Origin: Corynebacterium gottingense
GTDB lineage: Bacteria > Actinomycetota > Actinomycetes > Mycobacteriales > Mycobacteriaceae
DNA: 64,000 nucleotides
Assembly (NCBI RefSeq): GCF_003693265.1
Contig: NZ_RDRE01000009.1
Span: 52,678-116,677, forward strand
Reading direction: 5' to 3'
Below, in pieces: positions 42,886 to 56,090 of the stretch. Under the pieces are notes generated by a model. The model did not search any database. It worked only from the letters and a program-made list of their open reading frames with translations, and was not told the origin of the DNA. Made by a program: the position numbers and the translations under genes. The number at the start of each line of letters is the position of its first letter. Position 1 is the first letter of the stretch.

Positions 42886-42992
42886 AAGCTCGAGCCGAAG
42901 TTGTACATCGGGTCGCCGGTCTGGATGCCGTTGACAAACCAGACGAGCATGCTGATCAGGTCGCCGACGAGATCGAGGGTGGAAGAGAGCAT
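42882..42992 (-). CDS. Tiny acidic porin-like peptide (PorA/PorH type candidate)
   Basis: A 36-aa frame beginning MLSSTLDLVGDL and ending MYNFGSSF. It has three Asp and no Lys or Arg, and would form an amphipathic or membrane-spanning helix (LISMLVWFVNGI). It lies between DUF3054 and accD4, inside the mycolate locus. AGAAAGG lies eight to nine bases before the ATG, a strong ribosome binding site. Small, acidic, serine-containing peptides of this kind form the PorA/PorH cell-wall channels of corynebacteria and are O-mycoloylated. Homology by sequence is too short to prove, so the call rests on size, charge, ribosome binding site and location. Confidence 0.65.
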   Translation of the reverse strand: MLSSTLDLVGDLISMLVWFVNGIQTGDPMYNFGSSF

Positions 42993-43043
42993 CGAAGCTA
43001 TACCTTTCTGGTGAGGAGATCGTACGGTTAGCCTATCGGCACC

Positions 43044-43060
43044 GTAACCATTTCGTTACA
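43044..43060. promoter_or_regulatory. Paired GTAAC-type site upstream of the porin-like gene
   Basis: GTAACC-ATTTC-GTTACA: two hexamers separated by five bases, 52-68 bp before the start of the 36-aa gene and touching the accD4 stop. The pairing resembles MtrA-type tandem sites, here partly inverted. Confidence 0.45.
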
Positions 43061-44580
43061 GCGGGCTGATCGTGTGCTTCTTCGGCAGATCGGACTCCCG
43101 CTTGGTGGAGAGCTGGCGCAGGGCTCGTCGTAAAGCAATGCGCGTCTCGCTCGGCTCGATCATCTGGTCAATATAGCCGCGCTCCGCAGCGACGTATGGC
43201 GAGGTCATGTTCTCGTCGTAGAAGTCCACGAACATCTTCTTCATCGCCTCGCGCTGCGCGGGGTCCTCGATGGCGGCGAGCTGCTTGCCCTGGATCATCA
43301 CCACGGCAGCAGAGGAACCCATCACCGCGATCTGGGCGGTGGGCCACGCCAGGTTGATGTCGCCGCACAGGTTCTTCGAGCCCATCACCGCGTAGGCACC
43401 GCCGTAGGCCTTACGCACAATCAGCGCGACCTTGGGCACGGTCGCCTCCACGCCCGCGAAGGCGAACTTCGCGCCGCGGTGGATCAGGCCCTCGCGCTCC
43501 TGCTGCACGCCCGGCAGGTAGCCCGGGGTATCCACCACGTAGACAATGGGGATGTTGTAGGCGTCGCAAGTGCGGATGAAGCGCGCGCCCTTGTCCGCGG
43601 CGTCGGCGTCGATGCAGCCGGCCTGGTACATCGGGTTGTTGGCCACGAAGCCGACCGCGCGGCCGTCGACGCGCCCGAAGGCGCAGATGAGGTTCTCCGC
43701 ATAGTTGGCCTGGATCTCCACCAGGTCCTCGTCGTCGCCGAGCTGGACCAGCAGGTCCATCATGTCGTAGCCGGCGTTGGTGTCGTCGGGCATGAAAGAG
43801 TCCAGTCCGCTGTCGTCGAGCTCCTCGTCCGCGGGCGCGTCGACCTGCGGGGCCGGGTCGAACGTCGAGGTAGGCAGGTGCGCGAGGAGGTCGCGCACGT
43901 AGTCGAAGGCCTCCTCCTCGGTGGACACCACCGCCTGGATGTTGCCCGACTGCTCCTGCACGCGCGCGCCACCCAGCTCTGCGGAGGTGATGTCCTCGCC
44001 GGTCACCTCGCGGATCACGTTCGGGCCGGTCACATACATCTCGGATTCGCCATCGACGGCGACCACGAAGTCGGTAGTCACCGGGGCGTAGACCGCGCCA
44101 CCGGCGGACTTGCCCAGCATGATGGAGATCTGCGGGCTGCGGCCCGACAGCGGGAGCTGGCGCTTCGCAATCTCGGAGTACATGGCCAGCGACGTCACCG
44201 CGTCCTGAATGCGGGCGCCACCCGAGTCCTGGATGCCGATGACGGGGCAGCCGATCTTGATGGCAAACTCCATCACCTCGACCACCTTGCGGCCAAAGGT
44301 CACGCCGACAGAACCGCCGTAGACGGTCTTGTCGTGCGCGTAGATCGCCACCGGGCGGCCGTCGATACGCCCGTAGCCGGTCACCACGCCGTCGGAGTAG
44401 ACGGCTTTGTCGTCACCCGGGGTGCGCGCGAGCGCCCCGATCTCCACAAAGGAGTCCTCGTCAAGCAGGGCGGCGATGCGCTGGCGCGGAGTCGTGCGGC
44501 CGGCGTCGTCGCGGCGTTTCCGCGAACGCTCCGAGCCCGGGTCCTGGGCCTTTTCCAGCCGTGCGCGCAGGTCAGCAAGC

Positions 44581-44597
<17 letters not shown>
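43056..44597 (-). CDS. accD4: Acyl-CoA carboxylase beta subunit AccD4
   Basis: A 513-aa carboxyltransferase subunit. GRRVAIYAHDKTVYGGSVG-like segments and the oxyanion loops (IQDSGGARIQDAV and VDTPGYLPGVQQE) of biotin-dependent carboxylases are visible. With AccA3/AccD5/AccE it carboxylates a long acyl-CoA to the 2-carboxyl extender used by Pks13. The start overlaps the end of pks13 by 17 bp; ATG 44597 begins MTTADKLADLRARLE. Order accD4-pks13-fadD32 is the universal mycolate condensation operon. Confidence 0.95.
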
Positions 44598-49416
<4,819 letters not shown>

Positions 49417-49435
49417 AACACCTAAGGTTATCGTC

Positions 49436-51286
49436 CTACTGCGGGTTCGCGTTAGCACGCTCCTGGAATTGCTTTGCGTTCACCCGGCGCGCGATCTTGC
49501 CCGACGATGACCGCGCGATCTCGTTCGGCGCGCGGAACTCCACCACGTCCGGGGACACGCCGTGGTGCGAAGATACAGCCGCGCGGATCGCTTCCTCCGC
49601 GGCGGCGTCGCCGGACGCGTCGGCGGTGTCGCCGCGCTCGACCAGGATGACCAGGCGCTCCACGTCATCGCCCGGGACGGAGAAGGCGGCGACGGAGTCC
49701 TTGCGCACATGCTCGGACGCCTCCATCACGGTGGCCTCGATGTCCTGCGGGTAGTGGTTGCGCCCCGCCACGACGACCAGGTCCTTCACGCGGCCGGTGA
49801 TGTAGAGCTCACCGTCCACGAGTACGCCGAGGTCGCCGGTGTTGAGCCAGCCGTCCTTCGGCAGGCTCTCCTGGAGCGTCGTGCCGATGGTGTTGGCAAA
49901 TGTGTCGGCGGTCTCCTCCTTGCGCTCCAGGTAGCCGCCGGCCACGTTCGGGCCGTGGACCCAGATCTCACCCACCGAATTTTCCGGGACCTCGTCCTTG
50001 GTTGCTGGGTCAACGATGGCAAAGCGCATCCAGCTCACCGGCTGGCCGTTGGACGCGAACTGGACGCCCTCGCCTTCCGCCACCTCGGCGGCGGTGCCGG
50101 CCGCGAGCTGCTCGCGGTCGAAGGAGGTAAAGCGCGGCAGCTCCGTCGTCTTGCCAGCCTGCGGGGTGGATACCAGGAGGGTCGCCTCGGCCAGGCCGTA
50201 GGAGGGGCGCAGGACCTCGCGGCGCAGGCCCGACTTGCCAAACGCGGTGAAGAACGCGTCGACGCCCGGCTTGGTCACCGGCTCGGAGCCGATGATGATG
50301 CACTCGAGCTGGGAGAAGTCGTAGTCCTCGAGCCCGTCGGGCGCGGCATAGCGGGCGGCCATGTCCAGCGCGAAGTTCGGCGCGACGGTGTAGATGCGCA
50401 TATCCTCCGGGTCCGACTCGCGGCGGGAGAGGCGATCCATCCAACGCTTCGGCTGCTGGACGAAATCCTGCGGCGTGAAGATCTCCATCTCGTTGCCCAG
50501 GATGATCAGCAGCGTGGTGACCACGATGCCCATGTCGTGGTGCAGCGGCAGCCAGGACACCAGGCGCATCGGCTGCTGCACGCCCACGCCGGAATAGATC
50601 TGGATGACGTTGGACACGATGGACTCGTTGGTCAGTTTCACGCCCGCCGGGGTGCGGGTGGAGCCGGAGGTGTACTGCAGGAACGCGGTCTGGTGCGCGG
50701 TGTCCGCGCCGGCGGCACCCGCCGCTTCCGCCGCTGCGCGCAGCTCGCCCCAGCTCTGGGCCAAGGTGTCCGGCAGCGCGTCGACGGCGATGACGCGCGG
50801 GCGCTGCCCCGACGGCAGGTCGGCGAAGTAGGCGCGCACCGCGGCGGCGCCCTTCTTGTTGGTCAGGACCGTCTTCGCGCCGGAGTCATACAGCACGGCG
50901 CGCAGGTGGCCCTCGTGGCCGGGCTCGTTCGGGTCATAGAGCGGGACGGGCACCTGGCCCGCGTACATCGCGCCCATGAAGCCGAGGATGTACTCGGGCG
51001 AGTTGGCCGCCAGGATGGCTACGCGGTCACCGGGCTTGCCCACCTGGGCCAGGCGCACGGCGATCGCTTTGATGCGGGTGTTGACCTCTCGGCGCGTGTA
51101 CACAACGGAGTTGCCCTCGGCGCTATCGGAGTAGTCCCAGAACCTGATGCTCACGGCATCTGCCTGCCCGGCTTGCTCGGCTGCGGCGTAGAGCATCTCC
51201 GTCATGGCGGGGATGGTAAATCCCGGCGGGATCGTGATGTTTCCGGCCTCGTCGAGGAAGCGTGCGATGATTGCGTCGAGATCCAT
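49436..51286 (-). CDS. fadD32: Long-chain fatty-acid-AMP ligase FadD32
   Basis: A 616-aa adenylating enzyme. The P-loop-like motif LQYTSGSTRTPAGVKLT, the SYGLAEATLL motif and the C-terminal GRVKDLVVVAGRNHYPQDIE and SSGKIAR are complete. It activates the mero chain as acyl-AMP and loads it onto the N-terminal ACP of Pks13. It lies 19 bp upstream of the pks13 start codon on the same strand. ATG 51286 begins MDLDAIIARFLDEAG; the frame opens five codons earlier. Confidence 0.96.
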   Translation of the reverse strand: MDLDAIIARFLDEAGNITIPPGFTIPAMTEMLYAAAEQAGQADAVSIRFWDYSDSAEGNSVVYTRREVNTRIKAIAVRLAQVGKPGDRVAILAANSPEYILGFMGAMYAGQVPVPLYDPNEPGHEGHLRAVLYDSGAKTVLTNKKGAAAVRAYFADLPSGQRPRVIAVDALPDTLAQSWGELRAAAEAAGAAGADTAHQTAFLQYTSGSTRTPAGVKLTNESIVSNVIQIYSGVGVQQPMRLVSWLPLHHDMGIVVTTLLIILGNEMEIFTPQDFVQQPKRWMDRLSRRESDPEDMRIYTVAPNFALDMAARYAAPDGLEDYDFSQLECIIIGSEPVTKPGVDAFFTAFGKSGLRREVLRPSYGLAEATLLVSTPQAGKTTELPRFTSFDREQLAAGTAAEVAEGEGVQFASNGQPVSWMRFAIVDPATKDEVPENSVGEIWVHGPNVAGGYLERKEETADTFANTIGTTLQESLPKDGWLNTGDLGVLVDGELYITGRVKDLVVVAGRNHYPQDIEATVMEASEHVRKDSVAAFSVPGDDVERLVILVERGDTADASGDAAAEEAIRAAVSSHHGVSPDVVEFRAPNEIARSSSGKIARRVNAKQFQERANANPQ

Positions 51287-51315
51287 GTCTGGGCCCTCCA
51301 AAAATTAGTTAGTAC

Positions 51316-52278
51316 CTACAAAGCATCTATAGTAGTGCGCGCCCAATCCAGCGTCCACTGTGGTGTGGTCGTTCCCGGAATCACATCCGGGTTTGTCGCA
51401 TACATCGCGTGGTTTCCGCTTGCCATTACTAACTCCTGCGCACGCTCCAGCGCGTTGCCCACACGCGCAGGCGCATCGCACACGGTGTCCGCGGGTGCGC
51501 AGATCTCAAAGGCGCGGTCCGCAACCTCGCCAAACCCGCCGGGGCGCGCGCCCGTCATGGTCGCGCCCGGCGTCACGCCGTCGGCCACCAGCTGCAGCGG
51601 CTGCAGCGCGATCTCCGCGCCCACGCCGGTCACCGGCGCGCCCGGGTTCACACCCACGCCGTTCTCGCGGCGCCCGTCCGCAATCATCACCGCGCCAAGC
51701 AGGCGCTCCGGCGGCACAGCGTTCATCCCGGTACCAATCTCGTTGGCAATGTCGCCCACGATCACCGCGCCCTGGCTGAACCCGGCGATGATGAACTTGG
51801 TGCTCGGGCATGTCGTCGCCACGTGCTTCAGCTCGCCGTTGAGCTTCGCCTTGCCCTCGGCGCGGGAGTCGTCATACGTCATCTCGCGCCGGCCATGCTC
51901 AGTCTGGATGTTCCGGAACTGCGCGGTGTACGGCACGGTAAACACGCGGACGTGGTTGATGTCGTACTCCTGCTGGAGCGGCTGCGTGATGGAGAGCATG
52001 AAGCTCTGCGGGTTAGCCTGCGGATTGAACGGGTCATCATCCGCCGAAGACTCCCAGGTGCCGGGCACGGAGACGAACTCCACGGCCGGGCACCAGTCCG
52101 GCTCCACCGGTTGCTCCGGGTCCTGCGACCCGCCCCCGGTCTCGCCCTGGCCGGGCACCGGGGACAGCGCCGAATCACCGGATTGGTCCGACGCCTGCCA
52201 CTGGTAGACCCCCAGCCCGATGACTGCGAGGACCACCAGGACGGCTGCAACCACAAAAACGTTGCGCCCTTTGCGCAT
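51316..52278 (-). CDS. Cutinase-family esterase (Rv3802c-like)
   Basis: A 320-aa protein anchored by an N-terminal hydrophobic segment (VFVVAAVLVVLAVIGLGVYQW), then a Gly/Gln/Pro/Ser linker. The cutinase fold has the nucleophile Ser in IIAGFSQGAVIVGD and paired cysteines (CPAVEF, CPSTKF, CAPADTVCDAP). In mycobacteria Rv3802c is an essential thioesterase/phospholipase in the same place beside fadD32, thought to couple mycolate supply to membrane remodelling. It acts outside the membrane. Confidence 0.9.
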   Translation of the reverse strand: MRKGRNVFVVAAVLVVLAVIGLGVYQWQASDQSGDSALSPVPGQGETGGGSQDPEQPVEPDWCPAVEFVSVPGTWESSADDDPFNPQANPQSFMLSITQPLQQEYDINHVRVFTVPYTAQFRNIQTEHGRREMTYDDSRAEGKAKLNGELKHVATTCPSTKFIIAGFSQGAVIVGDIANEIGTGMNAVPPERLLGAVMIADGRRENGVGVNPGAPVTGVGAEIALQPLQLVADGVTPGATMTGARPGGFGEVADRAFEICAPADTVCDAPARVGNALERAQELVMASGNHAMYATNPDVIPGTTTPQWTLDWARTTIDAL

Positions 52279-52290
52279 GAAGTGCCTTTC

Positions 52291-52782
52291 TTAGCAGAGG
52301 TTCGCGCGCGCGGTGTCCGCAATCAGCGTGCCCAGGGCAGCGGGGTCCATGTCGGTGCGCCGCTGCGCCACGAGCTGGCCGGCGACCGCATCGCGCGTGA
52401 CGGTATCGTCCGAGCACACCGTACGCCCCGTGGCTGTGAGTTGGTCCTCAACTCCCTCCACGTTCAGTCCGTTCTGGCGGAGCTGCTCCAGGTAGGTCTC
52501 CTCCTGCGCGGTAAAGCCCGAGGCCTGCTGCGGCACCGAGGTCACCTCCTGCGCCGGCTGGTCCTCCGGCCGCGAGCCGGACTGGGCCGCCGGGGCCTTG
52601 GAGCTCGTCGCCTCAGAGCGGGTGGTGCCGGGGGCGTCGGTCGAGGACTCCGCCGGGGCGGAGGAGGACTGCTCAGCGCTTGCCGACGCCTTCGCGTCCT
52701 CGCCGTCAACGGTGGTGGAACCGGAGCAGGCGGCGAGGGAGAGAGTGAGCGTCGCTAAGCACAGGGCTCCGAGACGCCTCAT
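52291..52782 (-). CDS. DUF732-type lipoprotein
   Basis: A 163-aa exported lipoprotein. The signal ends LSLAAC with Cys19 as the lipidation site. A Ser/Ala/Glu linker (about 20-80) follows, then a helical domain with two cysteines (TVCSDDTV and the C-terminal NLC) typical of DUF732. The start ATG overlaps the mytA stop as ATGA, so the two genes are coupled. The role in the mycolate locus is unknown. Confidence 0.78.
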   Translation of the reverse strand: MRRLGALCLATLTLSLAACSGSTTVDGEDAKASASAEQSSSAPAESSTDAPGTTRSEATSSKAPAAQSGSRPEDQPAQEVTSVPQQASGFTAQEETYLEQLRQNGLNVEGVEDQLTATGRTVCSDDTVTRDAVAGQLVAQRRTDMDPAALGTLIADTARANLC

Positions 52783-54740
52783 CGCTTCACCACCGTGCCA
52801 TTGACCTGCTCCAGGGTGCCGTGCTGGAAGCTGATGGTGAGACCGCCGGCGCTGATGTCCTGCATGTCCGAGGTGGGCCAGCCCAGCTCGCCCTGTTCGT
52901 AGCCGCGCTTGCCCCACTCGTCGAAGATGTCGCCGTAGTAGATGACGTGCGCGCCGGACTCAGCGGACCAGTAGATGTTGCCCTTCTCAAACGGCTGGAA
53001 GAACCCGCCCTTGATGGCAATCTCGTTGCCTGTGGGGAAGCCCAGGTCCGAGGTGGCGGTGCCCATCTCGCCGTACTTCGCGCCGATCGCGCCGTGGACG
53101 ATGTGGTGGGTGCCGTCCGGGTTGCGGGTGAGGAAGCCGCCCTGGAACTGCTGGACATAGCCCTCGCCAACCTTGTTGGCCTCCTTGACCGGGTACTTCA
53201 GGTCGCCTGTCTCATAGCCGTTCTCGCCCCACGCCTGGAACATGTCGCCCGGGATGGCGTAGGCGCCTGTCTCCGGGGTCCAGTAGATGGAGCCGTTTTC
53301 AAAGTGCACGAAGCGGCCGACGCCGTCCGGGGTCGCCTGCTCGCCCGTGGTGGGGAAGCCGAGCCAGCCTTGCGCGCCGCCCAGGCCGCTGTACTTGGCC
53401 AGGATGGCGCCGTACAGGGCGTGCGCGCCGGTGTTGGGCGCCCAGAAGGCGGTGCCGCCGCGGAAGTCCTGGGCCTTGCCCTGCTTGTCCTTGCCCGCGT
53501 CGTACTCGTTGTTCACGCAGGAGCCGATCGAGCCGTCCGCGGTGACCTCGGCGATCGCGCCAACCGGGGTGCAGTCCGCGCTGCGGTCCGCCTCGGCCAC
53601 GCCGAGCGAGTTGGCGATGTAGGGCCACGCCTGCGTCATCTCGAACTGCCAGTACTCCCAGGAGTGCACGCCGGACGGGCGGAACTTCACAATCGGCTTG
53701 ACATTGGTGCGGCTGGCGTAGTCCACGAAGGTCTGGGTGGACAGACGCGAGAGCACCTCGAGGCCCACGCCCGCCGGGTTGGCCGCGCCCTTGGCCACGG
53801 AGTCCGGGCTGCCAAAGTCGTCGCGGCCCGAGCCGGAGGAGACGTAGACCGTCTTGCCCTCCAGGTTCTCAATGCCCAGCTTGGGGTCGTGGTCGACCCA
53901 GTCCTGCGAGCCGAGCGGGCCCCACATGGCCTCCGCGTCGTAGCCGCCCGCGTCCAGCTGCGCCGCCTTGATCGCCGACGGCATGCCGGTGGTCGTGGTG
54001 TCCAGGTAGCCAGAGAAGGAGCCGACGAAGTCAAACAGGTGCGGGTTGCGCTCCGCCAGGTTGATTGCCGAGGTGCCGCCCATGGAGATGCCGGTCAGCG
54101 CGCGCTTGTCGTTGGAGCGGAAGCGGTTGTGCAGGACCGGGATGAGCTCCTTGATAAAGAAGGTCTCCCACTTGTAGTTCTTGCCGTTGTTCGGGCGCTG
54201 CCAGTCGGAGTAGAAGGAGGACTCGCCGCCCACCGGCAGGATCACGTTGACGTTCTTGTCGGCGTAGAACTGCTCGATGTTGGTCTCAATGGTCCAGCCG
54301 TTCTCGTCATCACGCGCGCGCAGGCCGTCGAGCGCCCAGACCTCCGGGAACTTCGCGTCCGGGTTCTGGTGCCAGTCGCGCGCCAGGAGGATCTGCACCT
54401 GCATGAGTTGGTCAGGCATCGCCGCGGACTTGATAAACACGGCGACGCGGCGGTTGGTCAGCCACTCGATGCGGTCCACGCTCACGCCGTCCGGCAGGCC
54501 CGGGATTTGCGGGTGCTCGTCAACCTCGATCGGGGTCCGCGCCGGCGGATCCTTCGGACGGATCGCGTCCGAGAGACCGCGGGAATCGCCGAACGTGCTG
54601 CTGCCACTGCTCAGCTGTGCCTGCGCCTGCGGGGCGACGCCGGGAAGCGCCGATGCGACCATGAGCGCCGCAGTGGGCACTGCTGCTACCCGAGCGATAC
54701 GGGCACGCAGCCTCGTGTTGGGGGAACGGTGTTCGCGCAT
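52779..54740 (-). CDS. mytA: Trehalose mycoloyltransferase MytA with C-terminal LGFP repeats
   Basis: A 653-aa secreted enzyme. The signal peptide ends near residue 42 (ALPGVAPQAQAQ). The antigen-85-type esterase domain (about 70-370) has the nucleophile Ser in GISMGGTSAINLAER and the catalytic His in GVHSWEYWQF. The C-terminal part (about 400-640) holds several LGFP-type repeats (GWLGFPTTGEQ, SDLGFPTGNEI, LGWPTSDMQ) that bind the arabinogalactan layer. It transfers mycolates from trehalose monomycolate to trehalose or cell wall (PS1/Cop1 type). ATG 54740 has AGGA seven bases upstream. Confidence 0.93.
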   Translation of the reverse strand: MREHRSPNTRLRARIARVAAVPTAALMVASALPGVAPQAQAQLSSGSSTFGDSRGLSDAIRPKDPPARTPIEVDEHPQIPGLPDGVSVDRIEWLTNRRVAVFIKSAAMPDQLMQVQILLARDWHQNPDAKFPEVWALDGLRARDDENGWTIETNIEQFYADKNVNVILPVGGESSFYSDWQRPNNGKNYKWETFFIKELIPVLHNRFRSNDKRALTGISMGGTSAINLAERNPHLFDFVGSFSGYLDTTTTGMPSAIKAAQLDAGGYDAEAMWGPLGSQDWVDHDPKLGIENLEGKTVYVSSGSGRDDFGSPDSVAKGAANPAGVGLEVLSRLSTQTFVDYASRTNVKPIVKFRPSGVHSWEYWQFEMTQAWPYIANSLGVAEADRSADCTPVGAIAEVTADGSIGSCVNNEYDAGKDKQGKAQDFRGGTAFWAPNTGAHALYGAILAKYSGLGGAQGWLGFPTTGEQATPDGVGRFVHFENGSIYWTPETGAYAIPGDMFQAWGENGYETGDLKYPVKEANKVGEGYVQQFQGGFLTRNPDGTHHIVHGAIGAKYGEMGTATSDLGFPTGNEIAIKGGFFQPFEKGNIYWSAESGAHVIYYGDIFDEWGKRGYEQGELGWPTSDMQDISAGGLTISFQHGTLEQVNGTVVKR

Positions 54741-54846
54741 GAAGGTGTCCTGCCTCATCAATTCATCTGGTCATGGGGGCGTCGCGCCCCTGCAGGCTGG
54801 TCCGGGGGTTCCCCTCCCCCGGCGTAGCCAGTGCACGAGCGCTTGT

Positions 54847-54863
54847 GTAACCCAAAGGTTAAG
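54847..54863. promoter_or_regulatory. Paired GTAAC-type site upstream of mytA
   Basis: GTAACC-CAAAG-GTTAAG, 107-123 bp before the mytA ATG. It is also a near palindrome (TAACCcaaaGGTTA). The five-base spacer is the same as at the mytB, porin-like and small-peptide genes. Confidence 0.4.
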
Positions 54864-54955
54864 TTTGACTTGAGACTTTACACGGTGACACGCCGGGAAC
54901 TTTTGGGGCAAATGTTTTCCGTGTGACTGCGCCGCGCAGTGCCAGAACGCACGAA

Positions 54956-54988
54956 GGCCCCGCTCCCGCGAATGCGGGGAACGGGGCC
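54956..54988 (-). terminator. Hairpin after mytB
   Basis: GGCCCCG (54956-54962) and CGGGGCC (54982-54988) with an inner CCCGC/GCGGG stem. It lies 15 bp beyond the mytB stop; the T-run is weak. Confidence 0.65.
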
Positions 54989-55003
54989 AGCGGCAGCCGG
55001 GGT

Positions 55004-56014
55004 TTACCAGGCGTTCATCACGTTGAGAATGCGCGGCTGAGTGGCCACGAGCTGGGAGCCGAACTGATCCCAGTTGTGCAAGCCAGTCGGCGTGAACACG
55101 GCGGTGTGCTGTACGCCCGTCACGGTCGCCTTCGCGCTCCACAGGTGGGTGGTGAAGTTGGCAATGGACTCCAGCGCGATGCCCGACGCGCGGTGCTCCG
55201 GCAGATACTTGTCATCGGCCGGACCTGGGACCGCGCTACCGGAGGACACGTAGACGTCCTTGCCGCGCAGGTTCCCCATGTTCAGGAACGGGTCGTTCTC
55301 GTAGCGGCGGGGATTGAAGATGGAGCCCCACATGGCGTTGAGGTTGTACAGGCCGCCGTCGAGAAGCGCGACGCGTAGCGCCGTCTGGCCACCAGGGATG
55401 GTGGTGGTGAGGTAGCCGGAGTACGAGAGGACCTGGCGGAACTGGTTCGGGTGCAGCGCGGCGAGGTTGATCGCGGCGGTGCCGCCCATGGATAGGCCGA
55501 GGATGGAGTTGTTCGTGGGCGAAACGCCGAAGTTGTCCCGCAGGTAGCTCGGCAGCTCCTGGGACAGGAAGGTGTCCCACTTGTAGGTCACCGGGTGGTT
55601 GAAATCGTACGTCGCGGGCGCGTTCCAGTCCGTATAGAAGGAGGACTGGCCACCGACCGGCATGACGAGCGTGATGTTGTTGTCCTTAAACATCTGCGCC
55701 GCGTTGACGTCGTTGACCCAGGCGTTGGTGATCTCCGTGGCGCGCAGGCCGTCGAGCATGTACAGGCCCGCGTTGCCGCCGCGCTGCGCCGGCTGGATCT
55801 GCACGGTGATGTGGCGGCCCATCGCGGGCGACCAGACGGTGCAGCGCTGTACCCAGAAGCCGACGCGGTCCCACTCGCACGTACCCGTGGAGTCGGGGCG
55901 CAGCCAGTCGCGGTTTGCTGCCGAGGCTTGCGGGGCGCTCACCACTGCGCCCAGGGCGGTCAGCAGCGCCATGAGCAGCGCAAGCAGACCACGCTTCGAT
56001 TTCGTCGCGGACAT
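55004..56014 (-). CDS. mytB: Trehalose mycoloyltransferase MytB
   Basis: A 336-aa secreted esterase of the antigen 85 family. The signal peptide ends at about residue 32 (SAPQASA). The nucleophile is in LGLSMGGTAAINLA and the His in GLHNWDQFG; GRHITVQIQPAQRG and YMLDGLRA are family blocks. It lacks LGFP repeats, unlike its neighbour mytA. It should make trehalose dimycolate and mycolate esters of arabinogalactan. The ATG at 56014 has GGGAGAG upstream. Confidence 0.92.
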   Translation of the reverse strand: MSATKSKRGLLALLMALLTALGAVVSAPQASAANRDWLRPDSTGTCEWDRVGFWVQRCTVWSPAMGRHITVQIQPAQRGGNAGLYMLDGLRATEITNAWVNDVNAAQMFKDNNITLVMPVGGQSSFYTDWNAPATYDFNHPVTYKWDTFLSQELPSYLRDNFGVSPTNNSILGLSMGGTAAINLAALHPNQFRQVLSYSGYLTTTIPGGQTALRVALLDGGLYNLNAMWGSIFNPRRYENDPFLNMGNLRGKDVYVSSGSAVPGPADDKYLPEHRASGIALESIANFTTHLWSAKATVTGVQHTAVFTPTGLHNWDQFGSQLVATQPRILNVMNAW

Positions 56015-56050
56015 TACTCTCCCAACTTCGGTGAATGTTTTTCAGCTTTT

Positions 56051-56067
56051 GGTTACAGCAACGTTAC
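56051..56067 (-). promoter_or_regulatory. Paired GTAAC-type site in the mytB promoter region
   Basis: Read on the minus strand: GTAACG-TTGCT-GTAACC, two direct hexamers with a five-base spacer (11-bp period), 37-53 bp before the mytB start. This is very close to the GTAACC-n5-GTAACC motif reported for the response regulator MtrA in actinobacteria. Confidence 0.5.
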
Positions 56068-56090
56068 CAAGTTGAGACCGTAAGAGCCAT

